Part shown: piece by piece, positions 36,549 through 45,501 of the stretch
How positions within the stretch are numbered: position 1 is the first letter of the stretch
Layout of the letters: each line of letters starts with the position of its first letter
NCBI RefSeq assembly: GCF_947495275.1
Contig: NZ_CANLYL010000003.1
Coordinates: forward strand, 62,001 to 126,000
DNA length: 64,000 nt
Origin: an uncultured Roseobacter sp.
GTDB taxonomy: Bacteria; Pseudomonadota; Alphaproteobacteria; Rhodobacterales; Rhodobacteraceae
Direction of reading: 5' to 3'
Made by a program: the position numbers and the translations under genes
Notes under the pieces: model-generated
Databases searched by the model: none
Told to the model about the DNA's origin: nothing
Seen by the model: only the letters and a program-made list of their open reading frames with translations

Positions 36549-36974
36549 CTATGCAGGTACGGGTTCGTGGATCGCTTCGCGCATCTGGATGAAGTGTTTG
36601 TCCCAGCCGTTGTCGAGTGCCAGCACAAGGTCGAAAGCTTCTGCGGCGGCTGGCAAGCCAGAATGCTCCAGCGACAGTTGAGTACCTCCTGCGACTTCCG
36701 CCAAGGTCCATTTGACGAGGCTCACCGCATCGCCCATCGGCTTTACCGTAAATGTGTATTCCAGATATTCGGGCGCGCGCGCTTCCTTGACCTCACCCCA
36801 AATAAGTAGGTCACCAGAGGTGGTGCCAAACATCTCCAGTTTTTGACCTTTCTCAAGCGTTTTCTGTGGCGCATGAAACCATTGGGCCAGCTTTTCCGGT
36901 TCGGTCAGAAATGCCCAGACCTCGGAACGTGATGCTTTGAGATAAATCGTTTTGCGCAATGTCGGTTGGGTCAT
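36549..36974 (-). CDS. SRPBCC (AHSA1-like) domain protein
   Basis: A 141-residue START-like protein with family landmarks ASRSEVWAFLTEPEKLAQWF near the N-terminus, WGEVKEARAPEYLEYTF in the middle and LALDNGWDKHF at the C-terminal helix. These proteins enclose a hydrophobic cavity and are often paired with an ArsR regulator in stress or antibiotic-sensing operons; ligand unknown. Its ATG overlaps the ArsR stop (36971-36974), so both are co-expressed from the operator-bearing promoter upstream. Confidence 0.9.
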   Translation of the reverse strand: MTQPTLRKTIYLKASRSEVWAFLTEPEKLAQWFHAPQKTLEKGQKLEMFGTTSGDLLIWGEVKEARAPEYLEYTFTVKPMGDAVSLVKWTLAEVAGGTQLSLEHSGLPAAAEAFDLVLALDNGWDKHFIQMREAIHEPVPA

Positions 36975-37288
36975 TTCTTGTCCTTTTCAATGATGGTTTT
37001 GAGCGTTGAGAGGCGGTCGTCCCAGAATATGTCGAAGAACTTCAGCCAATCGACGATCGGCTCGATGCCTTTGGGGTTAAGCGTGTTGATGCGTTCGCGC
37101 CCGCTTGCACGGACGGAAATGAGCCCACCGTCCGATAGCACCGTGAGGTGCTTTTTGACGGCGGCACGCGTCATGTCGAAATTTTCCGCAACTTCGGCAA
37201 TTGTCAGATCACGGTGCCGCAGCAGGACGAGAATATCGCGCCGCGTCGGATCGGCCAGAGCCCGAAAAGTGGATTGTACCGGAGCCAT
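36971..37288 (-). CDS. ArsR family transcriptional regulator
   Basis: A 105-residue winged-helix repressor: FRALADPTRRDILVLL, then the recognition helix region FDMTRAAVKKHLTVLSDGGL and the wing RASGRERINTLNP. It has no cysteines, so it is not a metal sensor of the classic type; the SRPBCC partner suggests a different signal. An excellent ribosome site (AAAGGAGG) precedes ATG 37288. Two matching palindromes in its own promoter point to autorepression. Confidence 0.93.
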   Translation of the reverse strand: MAPVQSTFRALADPTRRDILVLLRHRDLTIAEVAENFDMTRAAVKKHLTVLSDGGLISVRASGRERINTLNPKGIEPIVDWLKFFDIFWDDRLSTLKTIIEKDKK

Positions 37289-37301
37289 GTATCCTCCTTT
37301 A

Positions 37302-37319
37302 TGATACCGATTGGTATCT
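37302..37319. promoter_or_regulatory. Palindromic operator 2 of the ArsR-SRPBCC operon
   Basis: TGATACC-N4-GGTATCT, a near-perfect palindrome located downstream of the -10 and just before the ribosome binding site. Same architecture as the second site, with centres 24 bases apart. Confidence 0.75.
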
Positions 37320-37321
37320 CT

Positions 37322-37349
37322 TTTATGAAACCATATGGTATCATGTCAA
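37322..37349 (-). promoter_or_regulatory. Promoter of the ArsR-SRPBCC operon
   Basis: On the minus strand a perfect -35 TTGACA (37349-37344) is followed after 16 bases by CATAAA (37327-37322) as -10. Both hexamers flank operator 1. Confidence 0.65.
37326..37343. promoter_or_regulatory. Palindromic operator 1 of the ArsR-SRPBCC operon, in the promoter spacer
   Basis: TGAAACC-N4-GGTATCA sits almost exactly in the spacer between the -35 and -10 hexamers, so a bound ArsR dimer would block polymerase. Confidence 0.75.
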
Positions 37350-37383
37350 GTGGCAAGATTGAGAGTCCAGATGATACGCAGCT

Positions 37384-38031
37384 TCAGAAAGGAAGAGGGG
37401 CGCGGACTTTCATGGAGCGACCGCCCTGCGGGTGATTGAATCGCAGTTCCTGGCTGTGCAGCATCAAGCGGTCGAACTCCCGAGCCGGACCGGTCGCGTA
37501 AAAGGGATCGCCCAAAATGGGGTGACCAAGGCTGAGCATGTGAACGCGCAACTGGTGACTGCGCCCGGTATGCGGCTGCAGACGCACCCGCGCAGTGGTC
37601 CGCTCGTCCTTCAAAACGCGCCAATCTGTTTGGGCGGGTTTACCTGTCTCATGGCAAACCTTCTGTATTGGACGATTGGGCCAGTCGACAATCAGGGGCA
37701 GATCGACCGTACCGGACTTTTCGCCCGGCACACCCCACACACGCGCCACATAGGTCTTTTTTGTCATTCGCTTTTCGAACTGAAGACCGAGATGACGTTG
37801 GGCATAAGGGGTCAATGCGAAAATCATGACCCCCGACGTATCGCGATCCAATCGGTGCACCAACAAAGCATCCGGGAAAGCCGCTTGAACACGTGACAGC
37901 AGACAGTCGGCCAGATGTGGCCCCTTGCCGGGCACAGACAAGAGGCCCGCCGGTTTGTCGACCAGCAAGACTTCGGCATCTTCGTGCAAGATCGCAAGCG
38001 GGCCTTGCGGTGGCATGTAATCGGAGGACAT
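37384..38031 (-). CDS. RluA family pseudouridine synthase
   Basis: A 215-residue RNA pseudouridine synthase with the catalytic motif HRLDRDTSGVMIFAL (Asp about 62), the opening DKPAGLLSVPGKG and the C-terminal RLQPHTGRSHQLRVHMLSLGHPILGD. There is no N-terminal S4 domain, so it resembles the RluA/RluC-core or TruC-like members acting on rRNA or tRNA. The specific site cannot be assigned from sequence. Confidence 0.92.
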   Translation of the reverse strand: MSSDYMPPQGPLAILHEDAEVLLVDKPAGLLSVPGKGPHLADCLLSRVQAAFPDALLVHRLDRDTSGVMIFALTPYAQRHLGLQFEKRMTKKTYVARVWGVPGEKSGTVDLPLIVDWPNRPIQKVCHETGKPAQTDWRVLKDERTTARVRLQPHTGRSHQLRVHMLSLGHPILGDPFYATGPAREFDRLMLHSQELRFNHPQGGRSMKVRAPLPF

Positions 38032-38123
38032 GGGGTCTGCTCGCAGAACCCACGCCGATGTTCAACCCCTTGCCAGATACGGGAACGCTATTTGCGGCCC
38101 GCCAGAAACGCATGGGTTCACCG

Positions 38124-40568
38124 CTAGGCTTTCACCCGCTCGGACTTAGGATCATACATGGGTCTGAGGGAGGCTTCTGCGGCAACTCTTGTGCCGGCAA
38201 CGTCGATCTCATAACGCGATGCCAGCACTTCGGCGGCGGTCTCTCCAGCGCAGGGCACATAGCCAAGGCCCATGGCACCGCCCAAGGTATGCCCATAAGA
38301 CCCAGACGACAGGTAACCCACGATCTCGCCGTCCCGGATCACCGGTTCATTGTGATAGAGCAGCGGTTCCGGATCCGTCAGACGGAACTGGAGCAACCGG
38401 CTCGACAACCCTTCTTCTTTCTTGCGCAACACCGCATCGCGACCGATGAAATCCGGCTTGTCCGTTTTCACGGCGAAACCCAGCCCCGCTTCCAGCACGT
38501 GGTCTTCGCAAGTGATGTCATGCCCAAAGTGCCGAAAACCCTTCTCGATCCGTGCACAATCCATCATGTGCATGCCACAGAGTTTCAGGTCCATCTCCTG
38601 CCCTGCCGCGTGCAGGGTTTCGAAGGCATGAGCCGCCATATCGCTGCTGACATAGATTTCCCAGCCAAGTTCGCCGACGTAGGTCACCCGGTGCACCCGC
38701 GCTTGCCCCATGCCAAGTTCGATGTCCTGTGCGGTACCGAAAGGATTGACGTCATTGGAAAAATCATTGGGCGAAACCGCCTGCAAGAGCTTACGTGCAT
38801 TGGGTCCCATCACGGCCAGAACACCTTCGCCCGCCGTCACGTCCGTGATCACCACGTTGAAATCGCCGACATGGCGCATCATCCAGGTTTGATCCGCCAG
38901 ACGTGTTGCTGCGGGCGTCACGACCAGAAAGGCCGTCTCACTCAGGCGGGTGACGGTCACATCCGCCTCAATACCGCCGCGATGGTTCAGAAACTGCGTA
39001 TAGACGATTTTGCCGACCGGCACATCGTATTGACCGCCGCCAACGTAATTCATGAAAGCGGTTGCGTCGCGTCCTTCCACACGGATTTTGCCGAAGGACG
39101 ACATATCGTACATGCCGACATTGTTCCGGATGGCCGCCACTTCGCGGGCAACGTTGTCAAAGAAGTTCTGCCGTTTCCAGCTGTAGCTGTAGGCCGCATC
39201 CTGACCCGGATCGGCGAACCAGTTTGCCCGTTCCCATCCTGCCAGCTCCCCCATGACAGCGCCTTTATCAAGAAGGTGCTGGTGAAACGGCGTCCGGCGC
39301 ACGCCGCGCGCTGTCTCCTTCTGCCGGAACGGGAAGTGATCGGCATAAAGCAGGCCAAGCGTTTCTTTCGAACGTTCAAAGAGGTAGGTCTTGTTGCCTT
39401 GAAAGGGTTGCATGCGGGAAATATCCACATCACCCAGATCAAAGGGTTTTTCGCCATCCTGCATCCACTGCGCCAGGGCCATACCTGCCCCGCCAGCTGA
39501 CTGAATACCAATGGAATTGAACCCGGCCGCCACCCAGAAATTATCCAGCTCTGGCGCCAGACCCAGATGGTAGGCGTCGTCAGGTGTGAAACTCTCCGGC
39601 CCGTTGAAAAACGTATGAATGCCAGCCTCGGCCAACATCGGCAAACGCTCCACCGCCGCCTCAAGGATAGGCTCGAAATGGTCGAAATCCTCGGGCAGTT
39701 GATCGAATTCAAAATCCGCCGGAATACCATTCATCGCCCAGGGTTTGGCATTGGGCTCAAAGGCGCCCAGCAGCATTTTACCCGCATCTTCCTTGTAGTA
39801 GGCGCATTCATCCGGCACGCGCAGAACCGGCAATTGAGTCAGGCCCGGAATAGCCTCCGTCACGATGTAGAAATGCTCACAAGCATGCAGCGGCACGTTC
39901 ACACCCGCCATGCGGCCTACTTCATGACCCCACATCCCACCGCAGTTCACAACCATGTCTGCCTGGATGAAACCGCTCTCACCACCCTGTTCCCAATCGA
40001 CACCCGTTACACGACGCCCCTCGCGGCGAATGGCTGTCACGCGCGTGCGCTCGATCACCTGTGCGCCACCCTGACGCGCACCCTTGGCCAAAGCCAGCGC
40101 GATGTTTGCCGGATCGCCCTGCCCGTCCTTGTCCAGATAAACCGCGCCGGTGACACCCTCGATGTTCAGATGCTCATATCGGGATTTCACCTCTTGCGCT
40201 GAAATCTCTTCAACATCCACGCCAAAAGCGCGCGCCATGGCCGCTTGTCGCAAAATTTCCTCGCGCCGCTCATCCGTCAGCGCGACGGTGATGGATCCGC
40301 ACCGTTTGAAGCCCGTGGCCACGCCGGTCTCTTCTTCAAGATTGCCGTAGAGTTCCTGAGAATATTTCGCCAGTTTGGTCATATTGGCGGTTGCCCGAAG
40401 CTGCGCGATCAACCCGGCGGCATGCCATGTCGTACCGGACGTCAGTTGCTTGCGCTCCAGCAGGACCACATCTTTCCAGCCCAGTTTGGTGAGGTGATAG
40501 GCGACGGAGCAGCCGATAACGCCACCCCCAATGATGACAACACGCGCGTGCGACGGAGGCAAAGCCAT
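38124..40568 (-). CDS. Dimethylglycine/sarcosine dehydrogenase-like FAD/GCV_T protein (first)
   Basis: An 814-residue flavoprotein. The N-terminal FAD-binding DAO domain has GGGVIGCSVAYHLTKLGW and SGTTWHAAG, whose His is the site of covalent FAD attachment in DMGDH and sarcosine dehydrogenase. An FAO_M linker (about 370-430) leads into aminomethyltransferase (GCV_T) domains from about 430, with DCARIEKGFRHFGHD near the folate site. It should oxidatively demethylate N-methyl amines and pass the C1 unit to tetrahydrofolate. It is the last gene of the operon, 11 bases after the homocysteine methyltransferase. Confidence 0.92.
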   Translation of the reverse strand: MALPPSHARVVIIGGGVIGCSVAYHLTKLGWKDVVLLERKQLTSGTTWHAAGLIAQLRATANMTKLAKYSQELYGNLEEETGVATGFKRCGSITVALTDERREEILRQAAMARAFGVDVEEISAQEVKSRYEHLNIEGVTGAVYLDKDGQGDPANIALALAKGARQGGAQVIERTRVTAIRREGRRVTGVDWEQGGESGFIQADMVVNCGGMWGHEVGRMAGVNVPLHACEHFYIVTEAIPGLTQLPVLRVPDECAYYKEDAGKMLLGAFEPNAKPWAMNGIPADFEFDQLPEDFDHFEPILEAAVERLPMLAEAGIHTFFNGPESFTPDDAYHLGLAPELDNFWVAAGFNSIGIQSAGGAGMALAQWMQDGEKPFDLGDVDISRMQPFQGNKTYLFERSKETLGLLYADHFPFRQKETARGVRRTPFHQHLLDKGAVMGELAGWERANWFADPGQDAAYSYSWKRQNFFDNVAREVAAIRNNVGMYDMSSFGKIRVEGRDATAFMNYVGGGQYDVPVGKIVYTQFLNHRGGIEADVTVTRLSETAFLVVTPAATRLADQTWMMRHVGDFNVVITDVTAGEGVLAVMGPNARKLLQAVSPNDFSNDVNPFGTAQDIELGMGQARVHRVTYVGELGWEIYVSSDMAAHAFETLHAAGQEMDLKLCGMHMMDCARIEKGFRHFGHDITCEDHVLEAGLGFAVKTDKPDFIGRDAVLRKKEEGLSSRLLQFRLTDPEPLLYHNEPVIRDGEIVGYLSSGSYGHTLGGAMGLGYVPCAGETAAEVLASRYEIDVAGTRVAAEASLRPMYDPKSERVKA

Positions 40569-40579
40569 GAATAGTTTCC

Positions 40580-41470
40580 CTAGATGATTGTGTGACCGGC
40601 AGCTTGCAGCCGCCTGGCAATTTCGGCGATGTGATCAGGGCTGACTTCGCAACAGCCCCCGACAATTGTTGCGCCAAGCCCCACCCATTCCATGACGTAA
40701 CCGGCATAGGCGCGCGGCCCCATGTCACGGCGGGCTTTGAGCGCGTCGACGGTTGGTTTTTCTTTTAGAAAATCCTCGGTGATGAGTTCGAACGCATTGG
40801 CATAGCCACCGAAGGGCAGGCCCAAATCAGCGATGATCGGAAGGCCCTGCGTGACTGCTTCGGGGGCAGAGCAATTGATCAACACCGCATCGGCACCACG
40901 TGCAATGTCCAACACCTCCGCCAGCGGTTCACCTGACCGCAGGCGCGTGCCGTCGGTGTCTGAGACCGTCAAGGACAACCAAACCGGTCGATCCGTCGTG
41001 CCCGCAGCTTTCAAGCCGTCGCGCGCGTGCGCAACAGAGGCCACGGTTTCCAAAATAAGAAAATCACACCGCGGCGCCAGTGTTTGCACCACCTCTCCGA
41101 ACAAGGCAACGGCCACATCCGATGCGGGGTGCAGATCAGGGCGGTAGCTGGCGCGCAATGGTCCGATGGCCCCCGCGATCCTGCCGGACCCATGAGCGGC
41201 TTGGGCCGCTTTCGCTTCCGCAAGGGCTGCCGCATGCAGGCGCTCAAACTGGCCGGCAACCTCGGCGTCTTCCAGACGGTCCCGGTGGATGGCATAGGTG
41301 TTTGTGGTGGCAATCGTTGCACCCGCGGCAAAGAAATCCGCATGTACGCCCTGCACCATACCCGGATGATCCATCATCACCTGGGTCGACCATAGTGGCG
41401 TTGGCCGATCCCCTGCACGGTGGATCAGCTCCTGTCCCATACCGCCATCAAGAAGCGTGATTTGGGTCAC
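40580..41470 (-). CDS. Homocysteine S-methyltransferase family protein (betaine-type candidate)
   Basis: A 296-residue zinc methyltransferase with the family signatures LDGGMGQEL at the N-terminus, LINCSAPEAV (first zinc Cys) and GGCCEVSPDHI (last two). Members transfer methyl groups to homocysteine from S-methylmethionine, SAM or glycine betaine. Lying between two dimethylglycine/sarcosine dehydrogenase-like genes, a betaine:homocysteine methyltransferase role is the most coherent inference: betaine would give dimethylglycine for the neighbours. It overlaps the second flavoprotein gene by four bases. Confidence 0.88.
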   Translation of the reverse strand: MTQITLLDGGMGQELIHRAGDRPTPLWSTQVMMDHPGMVQGVHADFFAAGATIATTNTYAIHRDRLEDAEVAGQFERLHAAALAEAKAAQAAHGSGRIAGAIGPLRASYRPDLHPASDVAVALFGEVVQTLAPRCDFLILETVASVAHARDGLKAAGTTDRPVWLSLTVSDTDGTRLRSGEPLAEVLDIARGADAVLINCSAPEAVTQGLPIIADLGLPFGGYANAFELITEDFLKEKPTVDALKARRDMGPRAYAGYVMEWVGLGATIVGGCCEVSPDHIAEIARRLQAAGHTII

Positions 41471-43920
41471 GCCCGGATTCTTTCGTTTTCAGGGTCCCAC
41501 AGCGGTTGATCCGGTTGCACGGTGGCCTTGCACCGCTTGCCGTAGATTTCCACTTCGACCTCGGTGCCCGGTTCTGTCAGGTCTTTGCGCAACATGCCGA
41601 GGGCCACAGATTTGTTGATCCGGTACCCCCAGTCACCGGAGGTGGTCTCACCCACGACATCGCCGTTATGGAAAAGCGGCGACATATAGGGCGCATCCTG
41701 TTCCGGCGCGTCAACGATCAGGGTGACAAATTGCTTTTTCGATCCCTGCTGCTTTTCGTTGAGCAGAGCCGCCTTGCCGGGGAAATCCTGTGGTTTCTCG
41801 AAGCGAATGAAACGCTCCATGCCCCCTTCGAGCAAAGAGTAATCGGTGGAAAGATCGCCTTTCCAGGTGCGGTAACCTTTCTCGATCCGCATGGAATTCA
41901 ACGTGTACATGCCAAAGGGCACAGCACCCGCCTCGCGCAACGCGGCATAGGCGGCGGGGCTGTCGTCAAAAGCGGTGTGCACCTCCCAGCCGAGTTCGCC
42001 CGCAAAACTGATCCGCATGAGTTTTGCGGCTTTGCCTGCAACGGTGGCGTCCTGAAGGGTCAACCAGCCTGTCGAAAGATCGGCCCCTTCGGTAACGCCG
42101 GCCAGCATCTCGCGCGATTTCGGGCCGGTCAGCAGGAGGGTGGACCACTGCTTGGTGATATCCGTCAGGGTCAGTGATCCATCAGCAGGCAGCGCTTTTT
42201 GCAGGAACTCGAAGTCATGCCATTGCGCCACGGCAGCGGTCATCAGCCAGAAATCATCCTCCCCCCAACGGATGATGGTGACCTCGGTGACGATCTTTCC
42301 GCGACTATCGGTGAAATAACCCAGGTTCATCCGGCCCGCCTTGGGCAGCGCCCCGGCAATCTGACCGCGCAGCCATTCCGCGGCACCCTCGCCACTGAGC
42401 GTGTAGCGCGAAAATCCGACCATATCGAGCACGCCGGCGTTGTCGCGCACCGCCTCGACCTCTTCCTTGACGCGCTGTGTCCACGGTCCCTGACGGCCCC
42501 ATGTGTGGGTCGCCTCTTCGGAGGTGTCGTCACCTTCCTTGGCAAACCAGTTTGCGCGCTCCCAGCCGTTATAGGCGCCCATCTGAGCACCAGCGGCGAT
42601 CAACGCGTCGTGGTTCGGGGAATGCTTCTTGTCGCGCCCGGCAGGCCATTCGTGATGCGGGAAATGCATCGCGTATTCGTGGCCATAGGTTTCCAGCGCT
42701 TTCGACAGGCAATAGTCGTGATCGGCGTAATCGGTATAGCGGCGCGGATCGACGGCCCACATGTCCAACTCGGTCTCGCCATGCATGATCCATTCGCTAA
42801 GGCATTTGCCCGCACCGCCGCCCTGCGCGATCCCGAAGGTGAAGGAATGCCCTTCGAAAGCGTTTTTCACACCGGGCATCGGGCCGATCATCGGTAGACC
42901 GTCAGGCGCATATGGAATGGGCCCGTTGATGTTGCGCCCCACACCGGACGTGCCCAGAAGCGGCATCCGTTCCATCGCATCTTCGATGTAGAACTCCAAC
43001 CGCTCCAGATCATCGGGATATAGCTGGAACGAGAAATCTTCGGGCATCGGATCGTCGGGGGTCACCCAATGCGCTTTGCAATTGCGCTCATAAGGCCCGA
43101 GGTTCAGACCGGTTTTTTCCTGGCGCAGATAATAGCTTATGTCCACATCGCGGATCATCGGCACCTTGCGCCCGTGCTCCTTGGTCCAGGCTTCCAGTTC
43201 CGCAATTGGTTCGGTCAGGAAGTACTGGTGGGACATGACCACCATGGGCACCGTGCGGCCACCGAATGGCTTGAACATCTCACCGACGCGCTGCGCATAA
43301 TAGCCCGCACAGTTGGCGACATATTCACAGCGGATGTCACCTTTTTCCGTTTTAACGATCCACTCGTCACCATCGCGCTCAATACCAACGACCGGACAGA
43401 ACCGCTCGATCCGCCCGCCCGCTTCCCGTGCGCCTTTGGCCAGAGCTTGCGTCAACTGCGCAGGGTCAATGTCGCCATCCAGCGGATCCCAGAGGCCGCC
43501 CGCCAGATCATGTGTCTCGATGAAAGGGTTATGCTCCTTCAGTTCATCGGGCGTGCAGATGTCCATTGTCAGGCCCTGATAGCGCCCCATCGAGGCGACC
43601 TTCTCGAATTCCTGCATACGTTCCTTGTTATGCGCCAGACGGATCGCGCCGGTGACATGATAGTTCATCGGATAACCGACGTCATCACCCAGCGTCCGGT
43701 ACATGGATGCGGAATAGCGCTGCATGTTCATCACGGCCCAGGACCCGGCAAAGTTCGGCACGTTGCCCGCCGCATGCCAGGTCGATCCCGCCGTCAGTTC
43801 GTTTTTCTCCAGCAGAACGCAGTCTTTCCAGCCCGCTTTCGCCAGATGGTACAGGGTCGAGGTGCCGACCACCCCGCCGCCGATGATGACCACCCGGGCC
43901 GTCGTTGGAAATTCTGCCAT
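41467..43920 (-). CDS. Dimethylglycine/sarcosine dehydrogenase-like FAD/GCV_T protein (second)
   Basis: An 817-residue paralogue of the other large flavoprotein, with the same order of domains: FAD/DAO with GGGVVGTSTLYHLAKAGW and AGSTWHAAG (covalent-FAD His), FAO_M, and GCV_T with NSMRIEKGYRTWKGDL. The two differ clearly in the substrate-binding DAO half, so they probably take successive substrates (dimethylglycine and sarcosine) or different N-methyl compounds. It lies three bases after the GFA-like gene and overlaps the homocysteine methyltransferase. Confidence 0.92.
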   Translation of the reverse strand: MAEFPTTARVVIIGGGVVGTSTLYHLAKAGWKDCVLLEKNELTAGSTWHAAGNVPNFAGSWAVMNMQRYSASMYRTLGDDVGYPMNYHVTGAIRLAHNKERMQEFEKVASMGRYQGLTMDICTPDELKEHNPFIETHDLAGGLWDPLDGDIDPAQLTQALAKGAREAGGRIERFCPVVGIERDGDEWIVKTEKGDIRCEYVANCAGYYAQRVGEMFKPFGGRTVPMVVMSHQYFLTEPIAELEAWTKEHGRKVPMIRDVDISYYLRQEKTGLNLGPYERNCKAHWVTPDDPMPEDFSFQLYPDDLERLEFYIEDAMERMPLLGTSGVGRNINGPIPYAPDGLPMIGPMPGVKNAFEGHSFTFGIAQGGGAGKCLSEWIMHGETELDMWAVDPRRYTDYADHDYCLSKALETYGHEYAMHFPHHEWPAGRDKKHSPNHDALIAAGAQMGAYNGWERANWFAKEGDDTSEEATHTWGRQGPWTQRVKEEVEAVRDNAGVLDMVGFSRYTLSGEGAAEWLRGQIAGALPKAGRMNLGYFTDSRGKIVTEVTIIRWGEDDFWLMTAAVAQWHDFEFLQKALPADGSLTLTDITKQWSTLLLTGPKSREMLAGVTEGADLSTGWLTLQDATVAGKAAKLMRISFAGELGWEVHTAFDDSPAAYAALREAGAVPFGMYTLNSMRIEKGYRTWKGDLSTDYSLLEGGMERFIRFEKPQDFPGKAALLNEKQQGSKKQFVTLIVDAPEQDAPYMSPLFHNGDVVGETTSGDWGYRINKSVALGMLRKDLTEPGTEVEVEIYGKRCKATVQPDQPLWDPENERIRA

Positions 43921-43923
43921 GAT

Positions 43924-44298
43924 CTAGGTCTCCCTTTGCGGCTCTTCGGCCGAGATTGCGTAGTAATCGCCCTTGTCGGCGGTATGGATGTGGCCGCGCA
44001 GGCGCAGCCCGGTCGGCCCGTCAATTGAGCCGGTTGAAAAACAGATGAACGGATCGTCCTCGTGATCCCAGAAGAGCGCCGAGCCGCATGTCGGACAAAA
44101 TCCGCGCCGTGCTTTGTCAGAAGACTTGAACCAGCGCACCTCTCCAGCAATCTCGAGGGCTCCGTCGTCGACATAGGAGGATGCCCAGACGTGACCTGAC
44201 TGTTTGCGACACTGATTACAGTGGCAGGCCGCAGGCGCGCCGGGCGTTCCCCGCGCCACATAGGTGACTGCACCGCACAGGCAGCTTCCTTTGATCAC
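43924..44298 (-). CDS. GFA/CENP-V family zinc protein
   Basis: A 124-residue protein with paired zinc motifs CLCGAV, CHCNQC and CPTCGSALFW, the GFA (glutathione-dependent formaldehyde-activating) fold. Family members were linked to formaldehyde-glutathione adduct formation, a claim that has been questioned. Because the neighbouring flavoproteins release formaldehyde-level C1 units, formaldehyde handling is a plausible role. Its start overlaps the LysE-type stop. Confidence 0.9.
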   Translation of the reverse strand: MIKGSCLCGAVTYVARGTPGAPAACHCNQCRKQSGHVWASSYVDDGALEIAGEVRWFKSSDKARRGFCPTCGSALFWDHEDDPFICFSTGSIDGPTGLRLRGHIHTADKGDYYAISAEEPQRET

Positions 44299-44918
44299 GA
44301 CGCCCTCCCCGGGGTCGAGGCAGCCCCCAGCAACACCCCGTAGATCACGAAACAGGCACCCATTACCCGGCGCACCCAGACATTGAAAACCGCCCCCAAA
44401 GCAGCACGTCCGATCCCTGCCCCCAGTGCTGTAAAGCCGGTATAGCTCAGCGCCGTCAGCGTCAGCGCCGTCGGGACAATCACACCCATTTGCTGCCAGA
44501 TGGGCACATCCGGCTGCACGAATTGCGAGAATGCCGCCAGATATCCCGCTATGCTCTTTGGATTGATCGTGGCGATGGCCAAAGCGCGGAAATAAATCGA
44601 GGACGCCGGGCGCGTGTCAACCTTCACGGGTTTGGCCGCATTCATCCAGCCGCGTATTCCAAGGAAGATCAAAAAAGCCGCACCAATGATCTTGGCGACG
44701 AAGAAAGCCTGTGGTGATGCCGCGATAAGTGCTGTCACGCCCAGGGCTGAGAGCAGGAGGAACAATGTTGCCTGCGTCAGAATCGCCAAAACCCCGATCA
44801 TGGAGCGTTTGAAGCCGATCGTCATGCCGTTGGTAATGCAGTTGACCGCGTTGGGCCCGGGCGTCGTCACGAAGACTGCCCAGAAAACCGCGAATATGAT
44901 CCAACCCTCAAAGCTCAT
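44295..44918 (-). CDS. LysE family transporter
   Basis: A 207-residue inner-membrane exporter with about six hydrophobic segments. VTTPGPNAVNCITNGMTIGF is the LysE signature and ATINPKSIAGYLAAFSQFV the central motif. Start ATG 44918 follows the regulator stop by one base. In this operon it may export a methylated amino acid or an intermediate to relieve overload; no substrate can be assigned from sequence. Confidence 0.88.
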   Translation of the reverse strand: MSFEGWIIFAVFWAVFVTTPGPNAVNCITNGMTIGFKRSMIGVLAILTQATLFLLLSALGVTALIAASPQAFFVAKIIGAAFLIFLGIRGWMNAAKPVKVDTRPASSIYFRALAIATINPKSIAGYLAAFSQFVQPDVPIWQQMGVIVPTALTLTALSYTGFTALGAGIGRAALGAVFNVWVRRVMGACFVIYGVLLGAASTPGRAS

Positions 44919-44919
44919 G

Positions 44920-45492
44920 TCAATAAACCGGTGGCGCAATGACCCAGATCGCAACGGCCGGATCAGGGTAAGGGTTGGCCCAGCGGAAGGCCTCTCCGCG
45001 AATGCGGAAGCTGTCACCGGGATTGATTGTGTGGGTCACCCCCAGAATTTCGATATCGAGCCTGCCGGATACCAGATATCCCACTTCCTGCGTGGGTCGC
45101 GTGACGGTTTCGGTGATCTTGCTGCCCGGCTGAAACGTCGAATGCACCATCTCGAAATCATCGGTCAGATCGGGCGACAGCAACTCTTCGACCAGCCCCG
45201 CAATATTCGAGCCGATGGTGCGTCGGGCAGTTTTGCGCACAATGTATCCCGCCTCTCCGGCGGGTGACGCTGCATGGCGAAAAAGGATGGAAACGGAGAC
45301 ATCCAGTGCTTTGGCGATGTCACGCAGATCGGTGATGGAGGGGTCGGATTTGTCGCGCTCGACCTGGCTCAACCACCCAACCGAACGCCCCAGCCTTTCA
45401 GCGAGTTCCGAGAGCGTCATCCCACGGGTTTTGCGAAGCGCGCGCAGGTCGGCACCAAGCGTATCTGAAGGAGTGGGCAAGTCGTGGCGCAT
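44920..45492 (-). CDS. XRE-cupin transcriptional regulator
   Basis: A 190-residue regulator with an N-terminal Cro/CI helix-turn-helix (GMTLSELAERLGRSVGWLSQ near 24-43) and a C-terminal cupin (about 105-185) with TRPTQEVGYLVSGRL and INPGDSFRIRGEAFRW. Such proteins sense small metabolites through the cupin barrel. As the first gene of the six-gene operon it probably controls it, binding the repeated GTGAA/TTCAC sites upstream. Confidence 0.92.
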   Translation of the reverse strand: MRHDLPTPSDTLGADLRALRKTRGMTLSELAERLGRSVGWLSQVERDKSDPSITDLRDIAKALDVSVSILFRHAASPAGEAGYIVRKTARRTIGSNIAGLVEELLSPDLTDDFEMVHSTFQPGSKITETVTRPTQEVGYLVSGRLDIEILGVTHTINPGDSFRIRGEAFRWANPYPDPAVAIWVIAPPVY

Positions 45493-45501
45493 TGATGCTT
45501 C

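Noticed and set aside
36528-36809. 93-residue rightward frame with a perfect AAGGAGG ribosome site
   Set aside because: Apart from its first few codons it is antisense to the SRPBCC gene, and its sequence has no family resemblance. The Shine-Dalgarno match alone is not enough, though transcript data could reopen the case.
37893-39500. 535-residue rightward open frame inside the first DMGDH-like gene
   Set aside because: It is antisense to an 814-residue flavoprotein with intact FAD and GCV_T motifs. Its His/Arg/Cys-rich composition and lack of motifs mark it as a shadow frame.
43069-44028. 319-residue rightward open frame across the second DMGDH-like gene and GFA gene
   Set aside because: Antisense to two well-supported genes and without any protein motif.
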